A DNA stretch of 64,000 nt from Actinomadura oligospora ATCC 43269. GTDB lineage: Bacteria > Actinomycetota > Actinomycetes > Streptosporangiales > Streptosporangiaceae. Each line of letters opens with the position of its first letter. The stretch's first letter is position 1. The notes beneath the pieces are model-generated. The model saw only the letters and a list, made by a program, of their open reading frames with translations. It searched no databases and was not told the origin of the DNA. Both the position numbers and the translations under genes were made by a program. This document shows, one piece after another, positions 52,080 through 61,111 of this stretch. The stretch is from contig NZ_KI912410.1 in assembly GCF_000518265.1 (NCBI RefSeq), forward strand, positions 1 to 64,000. The letters run 5' to 3'.

Positions 52080-53075
52080 ATGCGCAAAATCATCAACGCC
52101 CCGTCCGACGTGGTCGCCGACGCCCTGCGGGGCCTGGCCGCCGCGCACCCCTCGCTGCGCGTCGATCCGGAGGCCCGGACGGTCGTCCGGGCGGACGCGC
52201 CCGTCGCGGGGAAGGTCGCCCTGGTGTCCGGGGGCGGCTCCGGCCACGAGCCGCTGCACGCCGGTTTCGTCGGGTTCGGGATGCTGGACGCCGCCGCCCC
52301 CGGCGAGGTCTTCACCTCGCCGACCCCCGACCAGATCCTGGCCGCGACCCTCGCCGTCGGCGGCGACGCCGGGGTCGTCCACATCGTCAAGAACTACACA
52401 GGGGACACCCTCAATTTCGCCATGGCCGCCGAACTGGCCGACGACGAGGGCGTCCAGGTCGAGCAGGTCGTCGTGGACGACGACGTCGCGGTCGTCGACA
52501 GCACCTACACGGCCGGACGGCGCGGCACCGGCGCGACCCTGTTCGTGGAGAAGATCGCGGGCGCGGTGGCCGAGGACGGCGCGCCGCTCGCGGCCGTGGC
52601 GGGCGTCGCGCGCGAGGTGAACGAGCGGTCCCGGTCGTTCGGGGTGGCGCTGTCGCCGTGCGCGGTCCCGGCGGCGGGCCGTCCGACGTTCGAGCTGGCC
52701 GAGGGCGAGATGGAGCTGGGGATCGGGATCCACGGCGAGCCCGGCCGCGAGCGGGTCAAGGCCGGGACGGCCAAGGAGATCGTGGACGCCTCGCTCGCCG
52801 CGATCGACGCGGACATGCCGCTCGCCGGGCAGGAGCTGATCGTCCTGGTCAACGGGATGGGCGGGACCCCGATGATCGAGCAGTACATCGCGGCGGGCGC
52901 GGTCGCAGACTGGCTGTCCGGCCACGGCGCGACGGCCGTCCGGACGTTGGTCGGGCCGTACGTGACGAGCCTGGAGATGGCGGGCTGCATGGTGTCGGTC
53001 TGCCGCGTCACGCCCGAGCTGCTCCGCTTCTGGGACGCCCCGGTCGAGACCCCGGCGCTGCGGTGGGGCCGATGA
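52080..53075 (+). CDS. dhaK: Dihydroxyacetone kinase, DhaK subunit
   Basis: 331 residues. DhaK binds dihydroxyacetone covalently through a His, seen in ELGIGIHGEPG near residue 218; the N-terminal VSGGGSGHEPLHAGFVG is the family signature. Works with DhaL and the phosphotransferase protein DhaM encoded next. The three genes are contiguous with one- to four-base overlaps. Confidence 0.96.
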   Translation: MRKIINAPSDVVADALRGLAAAHPSLRVDPEARTVVRADAPVAGKVALVSGGGSGHEPLHAGFVGFGMLDAAAPGEVFTSPTPDQILAATLAVGGDAGVVHIVKNYTGDTLNFAMAAELADDEGVQVEQVVVDDDVAVVDSTYTAGRRGTGATLFVEKIAGAVAEDGAPLAAVAGVAREVNERSRSFGVALSPCAVPAAGRPTFELAEGEMELGIGIHGEPGRERVKAGTAKEIVDASLAAIDADMPLAGQELIVLVNGMGGTPMIEQYIAAGAVADWLSGHGATAVRTLVGPYVTSLEMAGCMVSVCRVTPELLRFWDAPVETPALRWGR

Positions 53076-53725
53076 GCGCCGCGCCCACGCCCGCCTCCGC
53101 CTTCACGGGCGCCGTCGCCGCCGCCTGGATCCGCCGCGCCGCCGAGCTGATCTCCGCCGACGCCGACCGCCTGACCCGCCTGGACGCCGCCATCGGCGAC
53201 GGCGACCACGGCCTCAACCTGGACCGGGGCTTCACCGCCGCCGTCGCCGCCCTCCCGGGCGACGTCCCGCCCGGACGCGTCCTGATCGCCGCCGGACGCG
53301 CGATCATCTCCAAGACCGGCGGCGCGTCCGGACCCCTCTACGGGACGGCCCTGCGCCGCGCGGGCAAGGCCCTGGGCGACGCCGAGGAGGTGTCCGCCGC
53401 CTGGCTCGGCGGGGCACTGGAGGCCGCCGTCGCCGGGATCCGGGAGCTCGGCGGGGCCCAGCCCGGCGACAAGACCATGCTGGACGCCCTGACCCCCGCC
53501 GTCGAGGCCTACGCCGCGTCCGCCTCCCAGGGCATGGCCGGGGCCGCCAAGGCCGCGGTGAAGGCGGCCGTGGAGGGCGCCGAGGCGACGGTCCCGCTCG
53601 TCGCCCGCAAGGGACGCGCCAGCTACCTGGGCGGACGCAGCGCGGGGCACCTCGACCCCGGCGCGGCCTCGTCGGTGCTGCTGATCCGCGCCCTCGCCGA
53701 CGTCGCGTCCCGGGCGGAGGGCTGA
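53072..53725 (+). CDS. dhaL: Dihydroxyacetone kinase, DhaL (ADP-binding) subunit
   Basis: 217 residues. Carries the Mg-ADP-binding aspartates in LDAAIGDGDHGLNLDRG and the GGASGPLYGT loop. It transfers phosphate from DhaM to dihydroxyacetone on DhaK. ATG overlaps the dhaK stop as ATGA. Confidence 0.95.
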   Translation: MSAAPTPASAFTGAVAAAWIRRAAELISADADRLTRLDAAIGDGDHGLNLDRGFTAAVAALPGDVPPGRVLIAAGRAIISKTGGASGPLYGTALRRAGKALGDAEEVSAAWLGGALEAAVAGIRELGGAQPGDKTMLDALTPAVEAYAASASQGMAGAAKAAVKAAVEGAEATVPLVARKGRASYLGGRSAGHLDPGAASSVLLIRALADVASRAEG

Positions 53726-54105
53726 TGGTCGGGATCGTGATCATCTCCCACAGCCGCCTGCTCGCCGAGGGAACCGCCGAGCTCGCCCGCGAGATGGGTG
53801 TCGGCGAGGCCGTCGTCGAGCCCGCCGGGGGAGGCCCGGACGGCGGCCTCGGCACCAGCCCCGACCTGGTCGAACGGGCCGTGGCCGCGGCCGACGGCGG
53901 GGACGGCGTGCTGCTCCTGGCCGATCTCGGCTCGTCCGTCCTCACCGCGCGGATCGTCCTGGAAGATCACCAGGGACGCGTCGTCCTCGCCGACGCGCCG
54001 CTGGTCGAGGGCGCGGTCGCCGCCGCCTCCGCCGCCGCGTCCGGAGCCGACCTCGACGGCGTCCGCGCCGCCGCCGAATCCGCCCACGAGCTGCACAAAC
54101 GCTGA
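53725..54105 (+). CDS. dhaM: PTS-dependent phosphotransferase DhaM (EIIA-Man-like)
   Basis: 126 residues, a single EIIA(mannose)-like domain with the phospho-accepting His in IISHSRLLA and conserved LLADLGSS. HPr or EI-like domains are absent, so phosphate must come from general PTS proteins. ATG shares one base with the dhaL stop. Last gene of dhaKLM. Confidence 0.92.
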   Translation: MVGIVIISHSRLLAEGTAELAREMGVGEAVVEPAGGGPDGGLGTSPDLVERAVAAADGGDGVLLLADLGSSVLTARIVLEDHQGRVVLADAPLVEGAVAAASAAASGADLDGVRAAAESAHELHKR

Positions 54106-54228
54106 TCCCGGCCGTCCGGGCGAAGCGACCGGAAGCCCCCGCCCGGCGGCCGAACGCGGCGGAGTGACCGATATGCCCCCGCCGCGTTCGGACGCGGTTG
54201 TCGGTGGCGGACCGTAGACTCGCGAGTG

Positions 54229-56490
54229 ATGTCGAAGACCGAAGCTCACCCCTTGCTGGACGGCCTGAACCCGCAGCAGCGGGCCGCCGTCGAGCACGCC
54301 GGAAGTCCGCTGCTGATCGTCGCCGGAGCGGGCTCCGGCAAGACGCGCGTGCTCACCCACCGGATCGCGCACCTGCTGTCCGAGCGGGACGTCCATCCCG
54401 GCCAGATCCTCGCGATCACCTTCACCAACAAGGCCGCGGCCGAGATGAAGGAGCGCGTGGACGCGCTGGTCGGCCCGCGTTCCCGCGCCATGTGGGTGAT
54501 GACCTTCCACTCCGCCTGCGTGCGCATCCTGCGCCGCGAGGCCGGGCGGCTGGGCTTCCCGTCGAGCTTCTCGATCTACGACCAGGCCGACGCGCAGCGG
54601 CTCATGGCGCTGGTCTGCCGCGAGCTCGACCTCGACCCGAAGCGGTATCCGCCCAAGTCGTTCAGCGCCCAGGTGTCGAACCTGAAGAACGAGCTGATCG
54701 ACTACGAGACGTTCAAGGCGCGGGCCTCCACGCACATGGAGCAGACCCTCGCGCAGGCGTACGAGATGTACCAGGCCCGGCTGCAGCAGGCCGGGGCCAT
54801 GGACTTCGACGACCTGATCATGCTGACGGTCAACCTGCTCCAGGTCTTCCCGGAGGCCGCCGAGCACTACCGGCGCCGGTTCCGGCACGTCATGGTCGAC
54901 GAGTACCAGGACACCAACCACGCCCAGTACGAGCTGGTCCGCGAGCTGACCGCGCCGGTCGAGGGCATCGGCCCCGCCGAGCTGTGCGTGGTCGGCGACG
55001 CCGACCAGTCGATCTACGCGTTCCGCGGCGCGACGATCCGCAACATCCTCGAGTTCGAGCGCGACTACCCCGAGGCGCGCACGATCCTGCTGGAGCAGAA
55101 CTACCGCTCCACCCAGACCATCCTGTCGGCGGCGAACGCGGTGATCGAGCGGAACGCCGACCGCAAGCCCAAGCGGCTCTGGTCCGACCAGGGCGAGGGC
55201 CACAAGATCACCGGCTATGTCGCCGACAACGAGCACGACGAGGCCGCGTTCGTCGCCAGCGAGGTCGACAAGCTCACCGACGCGGGCGACGCGAAGCCCG
55301 GTGACGTGGCGGTCTTCTACCGGACCAACGCCCAGTCCCGTGTCTTCGAAGAGATCTTCATCCGGGTCGGGCTGCCGTACAAGGTCGTCGGCGGCGTGCG
55401 CTTCTACGAGCGCAAGGAGGTCCGCGACCTGCTGGCCTACCTCCGGGTCCTCGCGAACCAGGAGGACACGGTCTCCCTGCGCCGCATCCTGAACGTCCCG
55501 AAGCGCGGGATCGGCGACCGGGCCGAGGCGTGCGTCGAGGCGTACGCGTCCCGCGAGCGCATCTCGTTCTGGCAGGCCCTGCGTGTCCCCGAGGACGTCC
55601 CGGGCATGGCGACCCGCTCGATCAAGGCCGTCCGCGAGTTCGTCGCCCTGCTGGACGACCTGCGCGCGTCGGTCGAGACGTCCAGCCCGGCCGAGCTGAT
55701 CGAGCGGATCCTGGTGCAGTCCGGCTACATCGCCGAGCTCCAGGCATCCAAGGACCCGCAGGACGAGACCCGCGTCGAGAACCTCCAGGAAATGGAGTCG
55801 GTCGCCCGCGAGTTCGAGGAGCGCCTCGACGGCGAGGACCCGGCCGGACGCCTTCCCGACTTCCTGGAGCAGGTCGCGCTGGTCGCCGACGCCGACTCGA
55901 TCCCCGGCGGCGCGAAGTCCGGGGCCGTCCCGCCCGGGGAGCGTCCCGAGCAGGACGACCAGGGCGTCGTCACCCTGATGACCCTGCACACCGCGAAGGG
56001 CCTGGAGTTCCCGGTCGTCTTCCTCACCGGCATGGAGGACGGCGTCTTCCCGCACCTGCGGGCCATGAGCAACCCCAAGGAGCTGGAGGAGGAGCGGCGT
56101 CTCGCGTACGTGGGCATCACCCGCGCCCGCCAGCGCCTCTACCTCTCGCGCGCGACCATGCGCAGCTCGTGGGGCGCGCCGCAGGTGAACCCGCCGTCCC
56201 GCTTCCTCGCCGAGGTCCCGGCCCCCCTGCTGGACTGGGAGCGCGAGGCGTCCAGCGCCTTCGGCTCGGCCGCGACCCGCGTCGCTGCCCGTCCGGGGGT
56301 CCGCGCCCCCGGCTCACGCGCCGTCCCCAGCCTGGCCCCGGGTGACAAGGTCACCCACGACTCGTTCGGCCTCGGCACGGTCGTCGCGGTGGACGGCGAG
56401 GGCGACAAGGCCGCCGCCTCCGTCGACTTCGGCGGGGAGTACGGCGTCAAGCGGCTCGTCCTGCGCTACGCCCCGGTCGAAAAGCTCTAG
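54229..56490 (+). CDS. pcrA: ATP-dependent DNA helicase PcrA/UvrD
   Basis: 753 residues. SF1A helicase motifs in order: Walker A AGAGSGKTR, Ia TFTNKAAAEMK, II VDEYQDTN, III GDADQSIYAFRG, IV LEQNYRST, V TLHTAKGLEF, VI YVGITRARQRLYL. The C-terminal Tudor-like region (KVTHDSFGLGTVVAVDGEG) is typical of PcrA. Functions in nucleotide excision repair and transcription-coupled repair. ATG 54229 chosen; GTG 54226 is possible; no strong ribosome site. Confidence 0.96.
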   Translation: MSKTEAHPLLDGLNPQQRAAVEHAGSPLLIVAGAGSGKTRVLTHRIAHLLSERDVHPGQILAITFTNKAAAEMKERVDALVGPRSRAMWVMTFHSACVRILRREAGRLGFPSSFSIYDQADAQRLMALVCRELDLDPKRYPPKSFSAQVSNLKNELIDYETFKARASTHMEQTLAQAYEMYQARLQQAGAMDFDDLIMLTVNLLQVFPEAAEHYRRRFRHVMVDEYQDTNHAQYELVRELTAPVEGIGPAELCVVGDADQSIYAFRGATIRNILEFERDYPEARTILLEQNYRSTQTILSAANAVIERNADRKPKRLWSDQGEGHKITGYVADNEHDEAAFVASEVDKLTDAGDAKPGDVAVFYRTNAQSRVFEEIFIRVGLPYKVVGGVRFYERKEVRDLLAYLRVLANQEDTVSLRRILNVPKRGIGDRAEACVEAYASRERISFWQALRVPEDVPGMATRSIKAVREFVALLDDLRASVETSSPAELIERILVQSGYIAELQASKDPQDETRVENLQEMESVAREFEERLDGEDPAGRLPDFLEQVALVADADSIPGGAKSGAVPPGERPEQDDQGVVTLMTLHTAKGLEFPVVFLTGMEDGVFPHLRAMSNPKELEEERRLAYVGITRARQRLYLSRATMRSSWGAPQVNPPSRFLAEVPAPLLDWEREASSAFGSAATRVAARPGVRAPGSRAVPSLAPGDKVTHDSFGLGTVVAVDGEGDKAAASVDFGGEYGVKRLVLRYAPVEKL

Positions 56491-56531
56491 TTTCCGCCGC
56501 GACATGCCGTCTGACCTGGGGCTCTACCTGC

Positions 56532-57137
56532 TCAGGGGCGGACGTCCAGTCCGAGCGCCTCTGCCACGACCATGGCCTGGGGGAGGTCGATGACGGCCCC
56601 CTTGAGGTCCACGGTCAGGAGGTGCTCGGCCGGGAGGGCGCTGCCGCGCAGGTCCGCCTGACGGAGGTTCGCGTTCCGGAGCCACGCGCCGCTGAGGTCG
56701 ACCCGCTGGAACGTGGTCTTCTCGCAGACGGCCCCGCCGAGGTCGGCCTCGCGCAGCCGGGTCTCCTCGAACGTCGCGCCGGAGAGCTTCGCGCCGGTCA
56801 GCCCCACGAACGACCAGTCGCCGCCGCGCACCTTCAGCAGGTCGAACGAGCAGTCGCTGAAGGCGCTGCCGACGAGCTTGCAGCCGGTGAACGTCGCGTC
56901 GAAGAACGAGCACCGGACGAACGCGCAGTTCAGGAACGCCGCCTCGGTGTGCTCGGACACGTTGAACTTGCAGCCCCGGAACAGGCACTCGGTGAACGTT
57001 CCGGACGTGTCGCGCATCTCGGTGAAGTCGACGTCGGAGAACAGGACGCGTTCGAACGACTCGCCCTCGATGTCCCGCCCGTCCCAGTCGCGGGCCGCGA
57101 TCGTCGTCTCGGTGGGCGGGACCCTGCGCTCGGCCAT
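56532..57137 (-). CDS. Pentapeptide-repeat protein
   Basis: 201 residues built of roughly 25 A(D/N)LxX-type pentapeptides, for example LREADLGGAVCEKTTFQRVD, forming a right-handed quadrilateral helix. Family members include DNA mimics that protect gyrase (Qnr, MfpA), but the repeats here are irregular and many start with Cys or Phe. ATG start after GGGGGG. It lies nine bases downstream of a sigma factor gene on the same strand. Confidence 0.88.
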   Translation of the reverse strand: MAERRVPPTETTIAARDWDGRDIEGESFERVLFSDVDFTEMRDTSGTFTECLFRGCKFNVSEHTEAAFLNCAFVRCSFFDATFTGCKLVGSAFSDCSFDLLKVRGGDWSFVGLTGAKLSGATFEETRLREADLGGAVCEKTTFQRVDLSGAWLRNANLRQADLRGSALPAEHLLTVDLKGAVIDLPQAMVVAEALGLDVRP

Positions 57138-57146
57138 CCCCCCAAA

Positions 57147-58037
57147 CTAGTCGCGCGGTGGCCTGGCCAGCTCGACCGACGCGAGGACGTCCGGGTCGGC
57201 GACGAGGTCGATCGCGACCACGCGGCCGTCCCGGACGGTGAAGTCGAACACGACCTGCGGAACCCCCCTGAGCTGCCACATGCCGCCCGCGACGCCGTCC
57301 ACGACGACCGGCAGGATGGCCTTGGCGCGGCCCGACCAGAACTCCGCCATGGCCTCGCGGCCCTCGATCCGGCCGGGTCCGCCCAGCTCGGTCGCGGTGC
57401 GGTCGCCGCGCTGGACGGCGTCCGGGTCGAGCAGCGTGAGCAGGGCCGCGAAGTCGCCCTCGCGGGACGCCGCCAGGAACGCCGTGACGACCTCGCGTTC
57501 GCGGGCGGCCGTCGCGTCGGCCCGTCCGCCCCGGACGCGCCGCCGGGCCCGGCTGGCGAGCTGGCGGGCGGCGGCGGGCGTCCGTCCGACGATCGGCGCG
57601 ATCTCGTCGAACGGGATCGCGAACATGTCGTGCAGGACGAACGCCAGCCGCTCGGCCGGGGCGAGCGTCTCCAGGACGACCAGGAGCGCGAGCCCGACCG
57701 AGTTCGACAGGACGGCGGCGTCGGCCGGGTCCTCGGGGGTGTCGGGCGAGGGGCCCGCCGACGCGTCCGGCTCATCGGGAATGTCCGGCTCGTCCCAGGA
57801 CACCTCGCGGCGGGTCGTCCGGGCGCGGAGCATGTTCAGCGCGACCCGTCCGACGATCGTGGTCAGCCAGCCGCCGAGGTTGTCGACGCCGTCGTCCCCG
57901 GCGCGGCTCACCCGGAGCCACGCCTCCTGGACGGCGTCGTCCGCCTCGGAGTTCGACCCGAGCACGCGGTACGCGACCGCGTGCAGGTGGGCGCGGTGCT
58001 CCTCGAACCGCGCGGCCAGCGAATCCTCGCCCCTCAC
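57147..58037 (-). CDS. ECF41/SigJ-type sigma factor with SnoaL-like C-terminal domain (copy 2)
   Basis: 296 residues. Sigma region 2 (VAYRVLGSNSEADDAVQEAWLR) and region 4 (LAFVLHDMFAIPFDEIAPIVGR), then a 120-residue SnoaL/NTF2-like domain (VTAFLAASREGDFAALLTLLDPDAV) ending ADPDVLASV. In this family the C-terminal domain acts as a built-in anti-sigma. GTG 58037 lies five bases after GGAGG. Close paralogue of the neighbouring gene. Confidence 0.9.
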   Translation of the reverse strand: MRGEDSLAARFEEHRAHLHAVAYRVLGSNSEADDAVQEAWLRVSRAGDDGVDNLGGWLTTIVGRVALNMLRARTTRREVSWDEPDIPDEPDASAGPSPDTPEDPADAAVLSNSVGLALLVVLETLAPAERLAFVLHDMFAIPFDEIAPIVGRTPAAARQLASRARRRVRGGRADATAAREREVVTAFLAASREGDFAALLTLLDPDAVQRGDRTATELGGPGRIEGREAMAEFWSGRAKAILPVVVDGVAGGMWQLRGVPQVVFDFTVRDGRVVAIDLVADPDVLASVELARPPRD

Positions 58038-58113
58038 ATGCGCCTCCAACTCGTGGGCCTCCGCAACCCCTGACCCGCGGCGGGCGGCGAATGTGACAGG
58101 GGAGGGCGCGGCG

Positions 58114-58962
58114 TCAGAGGCCGAGGTCCCGGAGGCGATCGGGGTCGGCGATGATGTCCATCGTCGTGATCCGGCCGTCGACGACCGTCAGCGCCAGCAG
58201 CGACTGCGGACCGCCACGGGACACGTCCATGGCGCCGATCGTGCCGTTGACGACGACGGTCCGGATGTCCTTGGCGATCTCGCGGAACAGGAGCGCCCGG
58301 CCCGCGACGTTCCGCGCGCCCCGGACGACCTGCAGCGCGCCGCCCGCGCCGACGTCGACGCGCAGCACCACGTCCGGGTCGAGGATCGCGACCAGGGCCT
58401 CCAGGTCGCCCTCGCGGGCCGCCGCGAGGAACGCCTCGACGGCCTCGCGCTGCCGGTTCAGGTCCGGGTCCGGAGTGGGCGCGGAGTCCTTGACGCGGCG
58501 GCGCGCCCGGCTGGCGAGCTGCCGGGTCGCGGCGGGCGACTTGTCGATGATCGGCGCGATCTCGTCGAACGGGACGGCGAACATGTCGTGCAGGACGAAC
58601 GCCAGCCGCTCGGCCGGGGCCAGCGCCTCCATGACCACCATCAGCGCGATCCCGACCTGGTCGGCGACCAGCACCTCCTGCTCGGGGTCGCGCGTGACGA
58701 TCGGGTCCGGCAGCCGCTCGTCGCCGAGCTCCTCCCGCCGGGACCCGCGGGCGCGCAGCATGTCCAGGCAGATCCGTCCGACGACGGTGGTGAGCCAGCC
58801 CGGCAGGTTCGCGACGTCCGACACGTCCGTGCGGCTGAGCCGGAACCATGCCTCCTGGACGGCGTCCTCGGCCTCGCTCAGCGAGCCGAGCATGCGGTAG
58901 GCCACCGAACGCAGGTGGCCGCGCTGCTCCTCGAACCGCTCGGCCAGCGAATTCTCGTCCAC
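58114..58962 (-). CDS. ECF41/SigJ-type sigma factor with SnoaL-like C-terminal domain (copy 1)
   Basis: 282 residues, same architecture as the next gene: region 2 VAYRMLGSLSEAEDAVQEAWFR, region 4 LAFVLHDMFAVPFDEIAPIIDK, and SnoaL-like domain ending IADPDRLRDLGL, close to the NPDKL signature known for ECF41. GTG 58962 has GGGAG about ten bases upstream. Only 76 bases separate it from the paralogue. Confidence 0.9.
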   Translation of the reverse strand: MDENSLAERFEEQRGHLRSVAYRMLGSLSEAEDAVQEAWFRLSRTDVSDVANLPGWLTTVVGRICLDMLRARGSRREELGDERLPDPIVTRDPEQEVLVADQVGIALMVVMEALAPAERLAFVLHDMFAVPFDEIAPIIDKSPAATRQLASRARRRVKDSAPTPDPDLNRQREAVEAFLAAAREGDLEALVAILDPDVVLRVDVGAGGALQVVRGARNVAGRALLFREIAKDIRTVVVNGTIGAMDVSRGGPQSLLALTVVDGRITTMDIIADPDRLRDLGL

Positions 58963-59040
58963 CCGTCCACACTCCCACCGGGATCCGTCCACTGAACAGT
59001 CCGCAAGATAGACGATCACGCGGACCCCGGCGGACGGGCC

Positions 59041-59604
59041 TCAGGGGCCGGGCGGGGCGTCCTCCCGGACGGCGAACAGCTTGGCCAGGACGGGCCGGGC
59101 GGCGCTCGAGGGGTCGCCGCCCAGGCCCGGGGGCAGGGCGCCGCTCAGCCAGAGCCCGGCGAAGCCGTGGGCGATGGACCAGGCGGCGAGGGACGCGTCA
59201 GGGTCGGGGGACAGGGCCCGGACGGCGCGGTCGAGCATCGCGGCCGTCCGGGTGCGGGCGGCGGCGAGCTCCGCGTCGTCGCCCCGGTACAGCTCCGGAC
59301 GGAACATGACCTCGAAGTGGGCGCGGTGCTCGGCGGCGAACCGGACGTAGGCGACGCCGAGGTCGAGCAGGTCGCCGCCGGAGTCGGTGAGGGCCTCGGT
59401 GAGCAGGTCGAAGCCCTCGGCGGCCAGCGCGGTCAGCAGGCCGGTCTTGTCGCCGAAGTGGTGCGCGGGCGCGGCGTGCGAGACCCCGGCGCGGCGGGCC
59501 AGTTCGCGCAGGCTCCAGCCGGACGGCCCGGACTCCTCGATCGCCGCGACGGCCGCGTCGAGGACGGCGCGGCGCAGGTTGCCGTGGTGGTAGGTCGAAC
59601 TCAC
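59041..59604 (-). CDS. TetR-family regulator
   Basis: 187 residues. N-terminal HTH (WSLRELARRAGVSHAAPAHHFGD) of the TetR type with a helical ligand domain. GTG 59604. Divergent from the monooxygenase-like gene at 59714; two similar operator-like palindromes lie between them, so it probably represses that gene and itself. Confidence 0.9.
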   Translation of the reverse strand: MSSTYHHGNLRRAVLDAAVAAIEESGPSGWSLRELARRAGVSHAAPAHHFGDKTGLLTALAAEGFDLLTEALTDSGGDLLDLGVAYVRFAAEHRAHFEVMFRPELYRGDDAELAAARTRTAAMLDRAVRALSPDPDASLAAWSIAHGFAGLWLSGALPPGLGGDPSSAARPVLAKLFAVREDAPPGP

Positions 59605-59631
59605 CCCGCCAGCCTAGGGCAGATCGCCCGA

Positions 59632-59650
59632 AACTTGCCATTGACAAGTT
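59632..59650. promoter_or_regulatory. TetR operator candidate, site 1
   Basis: AACTTG-N7-CAAGTT perfect inverted repeat overlapping TTGACA (59641-59646), a plausible -35 box for the rightward gene. Confidence 0.65.
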
Positions 59651-59664
59651 CAGGTCCGCGACGG

Positions 59665-59684
59665 AAACTAGACAGTGACAAGAT
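59665..59684. promoter_or_regulatory. TetR operator candidate, site 2
   Basis: AAACTAGACAGTGACAAGAT matches site 1 at about 14 of 18 bases, 34 bases downstream and between the -35 box and the start of the rightward gene. Confidence 0.5.
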
Positions 59685-59713
59685 GAAGTGTCGCCGACGA
59701 CTTGGAGGGCGTC

Positions 59714-60184
59714 ATGCCCACGCTGCCCTGGATCGCTCCCGAACCCGCCGAGCCTGGTGGGGAAGCCCTGGTCATGGCCTCGCGGCTGGAGGTGCGGTCG
59801 CTGCGCCACGTGCCGGGCTTCCTGCTGGCCTCGATGGCGCTGCTGCGGCAGGCGCGGCGCTCGCCGGGCGCCTGGGGGATCTCGCTGCGCGCCGAGCCGT
59901 GGCGCCGGACGTTCTGGACGCTCTCCGCCTGGTCGGGCCGGGACGCGCTGAACGCCTACGCGTCCGCGGAGCCGCACCGGTCCACGATGCGGGCCAAGCG
60001 GACGGTGATGCGCGAGTCGACGTTCGTCTTCTGGAACGTCCCGGCGTCCGACCTCCCGATCTCCTGGGACGAGGTCGAACGCCGGATCGCCGAGAAGCGG
60101 GGTGAAGATGGAGCGAAAGGCGGGGTGAAAGGCGACGCGGAAAGCGTGAAAGGTGGCGCGGAAAGCGGAGTGAGCGCCGGGTGA
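59714..60184 (+). CDS. DUF3291/antibiotic-monooxygenase-like protein with Lys/Gly-rich tail
   Basis: 156 residues. The first 130 form a ferredoxin-like dimeric barrel pattern (EVRSLRHVPGFLLASMALLR, WRRTFWTLSAWSGRDALNAYA). The last 28 residues are an unusual Lys/Gly/Glu/Ser run with imperfect repeats (AKGGVKGDAESVKGGAE). ATG 59714 follows GGAGGG. Divergent from TetR and with its operators in the promoter. Substrate unknown. Confidence 0.75.
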   Translation: MPTLPWIAPEPAEPGGEALVMASRLEVRSLRHVPGFLLASMALLRQARRSPGAWGISLRAEPWRRTFWTLSAWSGRDALNAYASAEPHRSTMRAKRTVMRESTFVFWNVPASDLPISWDEVERRIAEKRGEDGAKGGVKGDAESVKGGAESGVSAG

Positions 60185-60197
60185 GAAGGCGGGCCGA

Positions 60198-61046
60198 TCA
60201 GTTCAGCCGGTAGCGGCGGGTCGCGTTCTCGACGAACAGTTTGCGTCGCTCATCAGCGGAAAGGTCCGACGTGACCTCCTGGTAGGACGTCATGAGTTCG
60301 GCGAGGCCGCCGGAAAGACCGTCCACCGGGAAATTGCTGCCGAAGAAGCAGCGATCGACCCCGAAGAGGTCGAGGCAGGTCTCGACGTAAGGGCGCAGGG
60401 CGGCGGCGTCGAGCCGTCCGAGCGGCATTCCGAGGCCGGAGATCTTGCAGTCCACGCGGGGGAGCGCGGCGAGCTTGGCCAGGCCCCGCCGCCAGTCGAT
60501 GAACCCCTCCGGCGTGCCTGTCTCCGGCCAGCCCGCGTGCTCCAGGACGACCCGCACGTCCGGGGCCTTGGCGAGCGCGGCCAGGTAGGCGTCCACCTCG
60601 GGCGCGCGGATCACCTGGTCGAAGACGAGATCGCGTTTTCCCAGCTCACGCAGGAGGGCGGCGGCGGTGTCGCCCTCGGGGGACAGGCCGGCGAACACCC
60701 GGACGCCGCGGAACAGCGGGCTGCGCGCCTGCTCGTCCAGCTGCGCCTCGACGACGGGCGGCGACACGTCCGGGTCGATCGAGCCGATGATCGCCGATGG
60801 ACGGTCCGGCGCGTCCATCGCGTCCAGCCAGCGTGTCTCGTCCAGGAAGGCGCCCGGCACGGTCGTCGCCGACACGTGCACGGTGCCGAGGAGGCGGACC
60901 CCGGCGGCCTCCGCGTCCGCCCGGAATCGCTCGGGCGGATAGTCGCGCGGCACCTCCGGTAGCGTGACGTGAAGCATCGGATACCAGTCGTGCACGCTCG
61001 ACAGCCAATGATGGACATGGGCGTCCACGAAATCCATTACGGTCAC
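60198..61046 (-). CDS. Amidohydrolase_2-family metal-dependent hydrolase
   Basis: 282 residues. Metal-binding HVHHW near residue 10, a mid-barrel His (LEHAGWPE), and FGSNFPVDGL late, as in the amidohydrolase-2 group (lactonases, decarboxylases). Cytosolic TIM barrel. GTG 61046 has AAAGGGG six bases upstream. Converges on the preceding gene (13-base gap). The nearest regulator upstream is TetR at 61112. Confidence 0.86.
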   Translation of the reverse strand: MTVMDFVDAHVHHWLSSVHDWYPMLHVTLPEVPRDYPPERFRADAEAAGVRLLGTVHVSATTVPGAFLDETRWLDAMDAPDRPSAIIGSIDPDVSPPVVEAQLDEQARSPLFRGVRVFAGLSPEGDTAAALLRELGKRDLVFDQVIRAPEVDAYLAALAKAPDVRVVLEHAGWPETGTPEGFIDWRRGLAKLAALPRVDCKISGLGMPLGRLDAAALRPYVETCLDLFGVDRCFFGSNFPVDGLSGGLAELMTSYQEVTSDLSADERRKLFVENATRRYRLN

Positions 61047-61111
61047 CAAAGACCCCTTTCGGCTCTGGCTGGACATCTTGGCCGAAAGAGGGGTTCTAGG
61101 TCGATCCCGCG

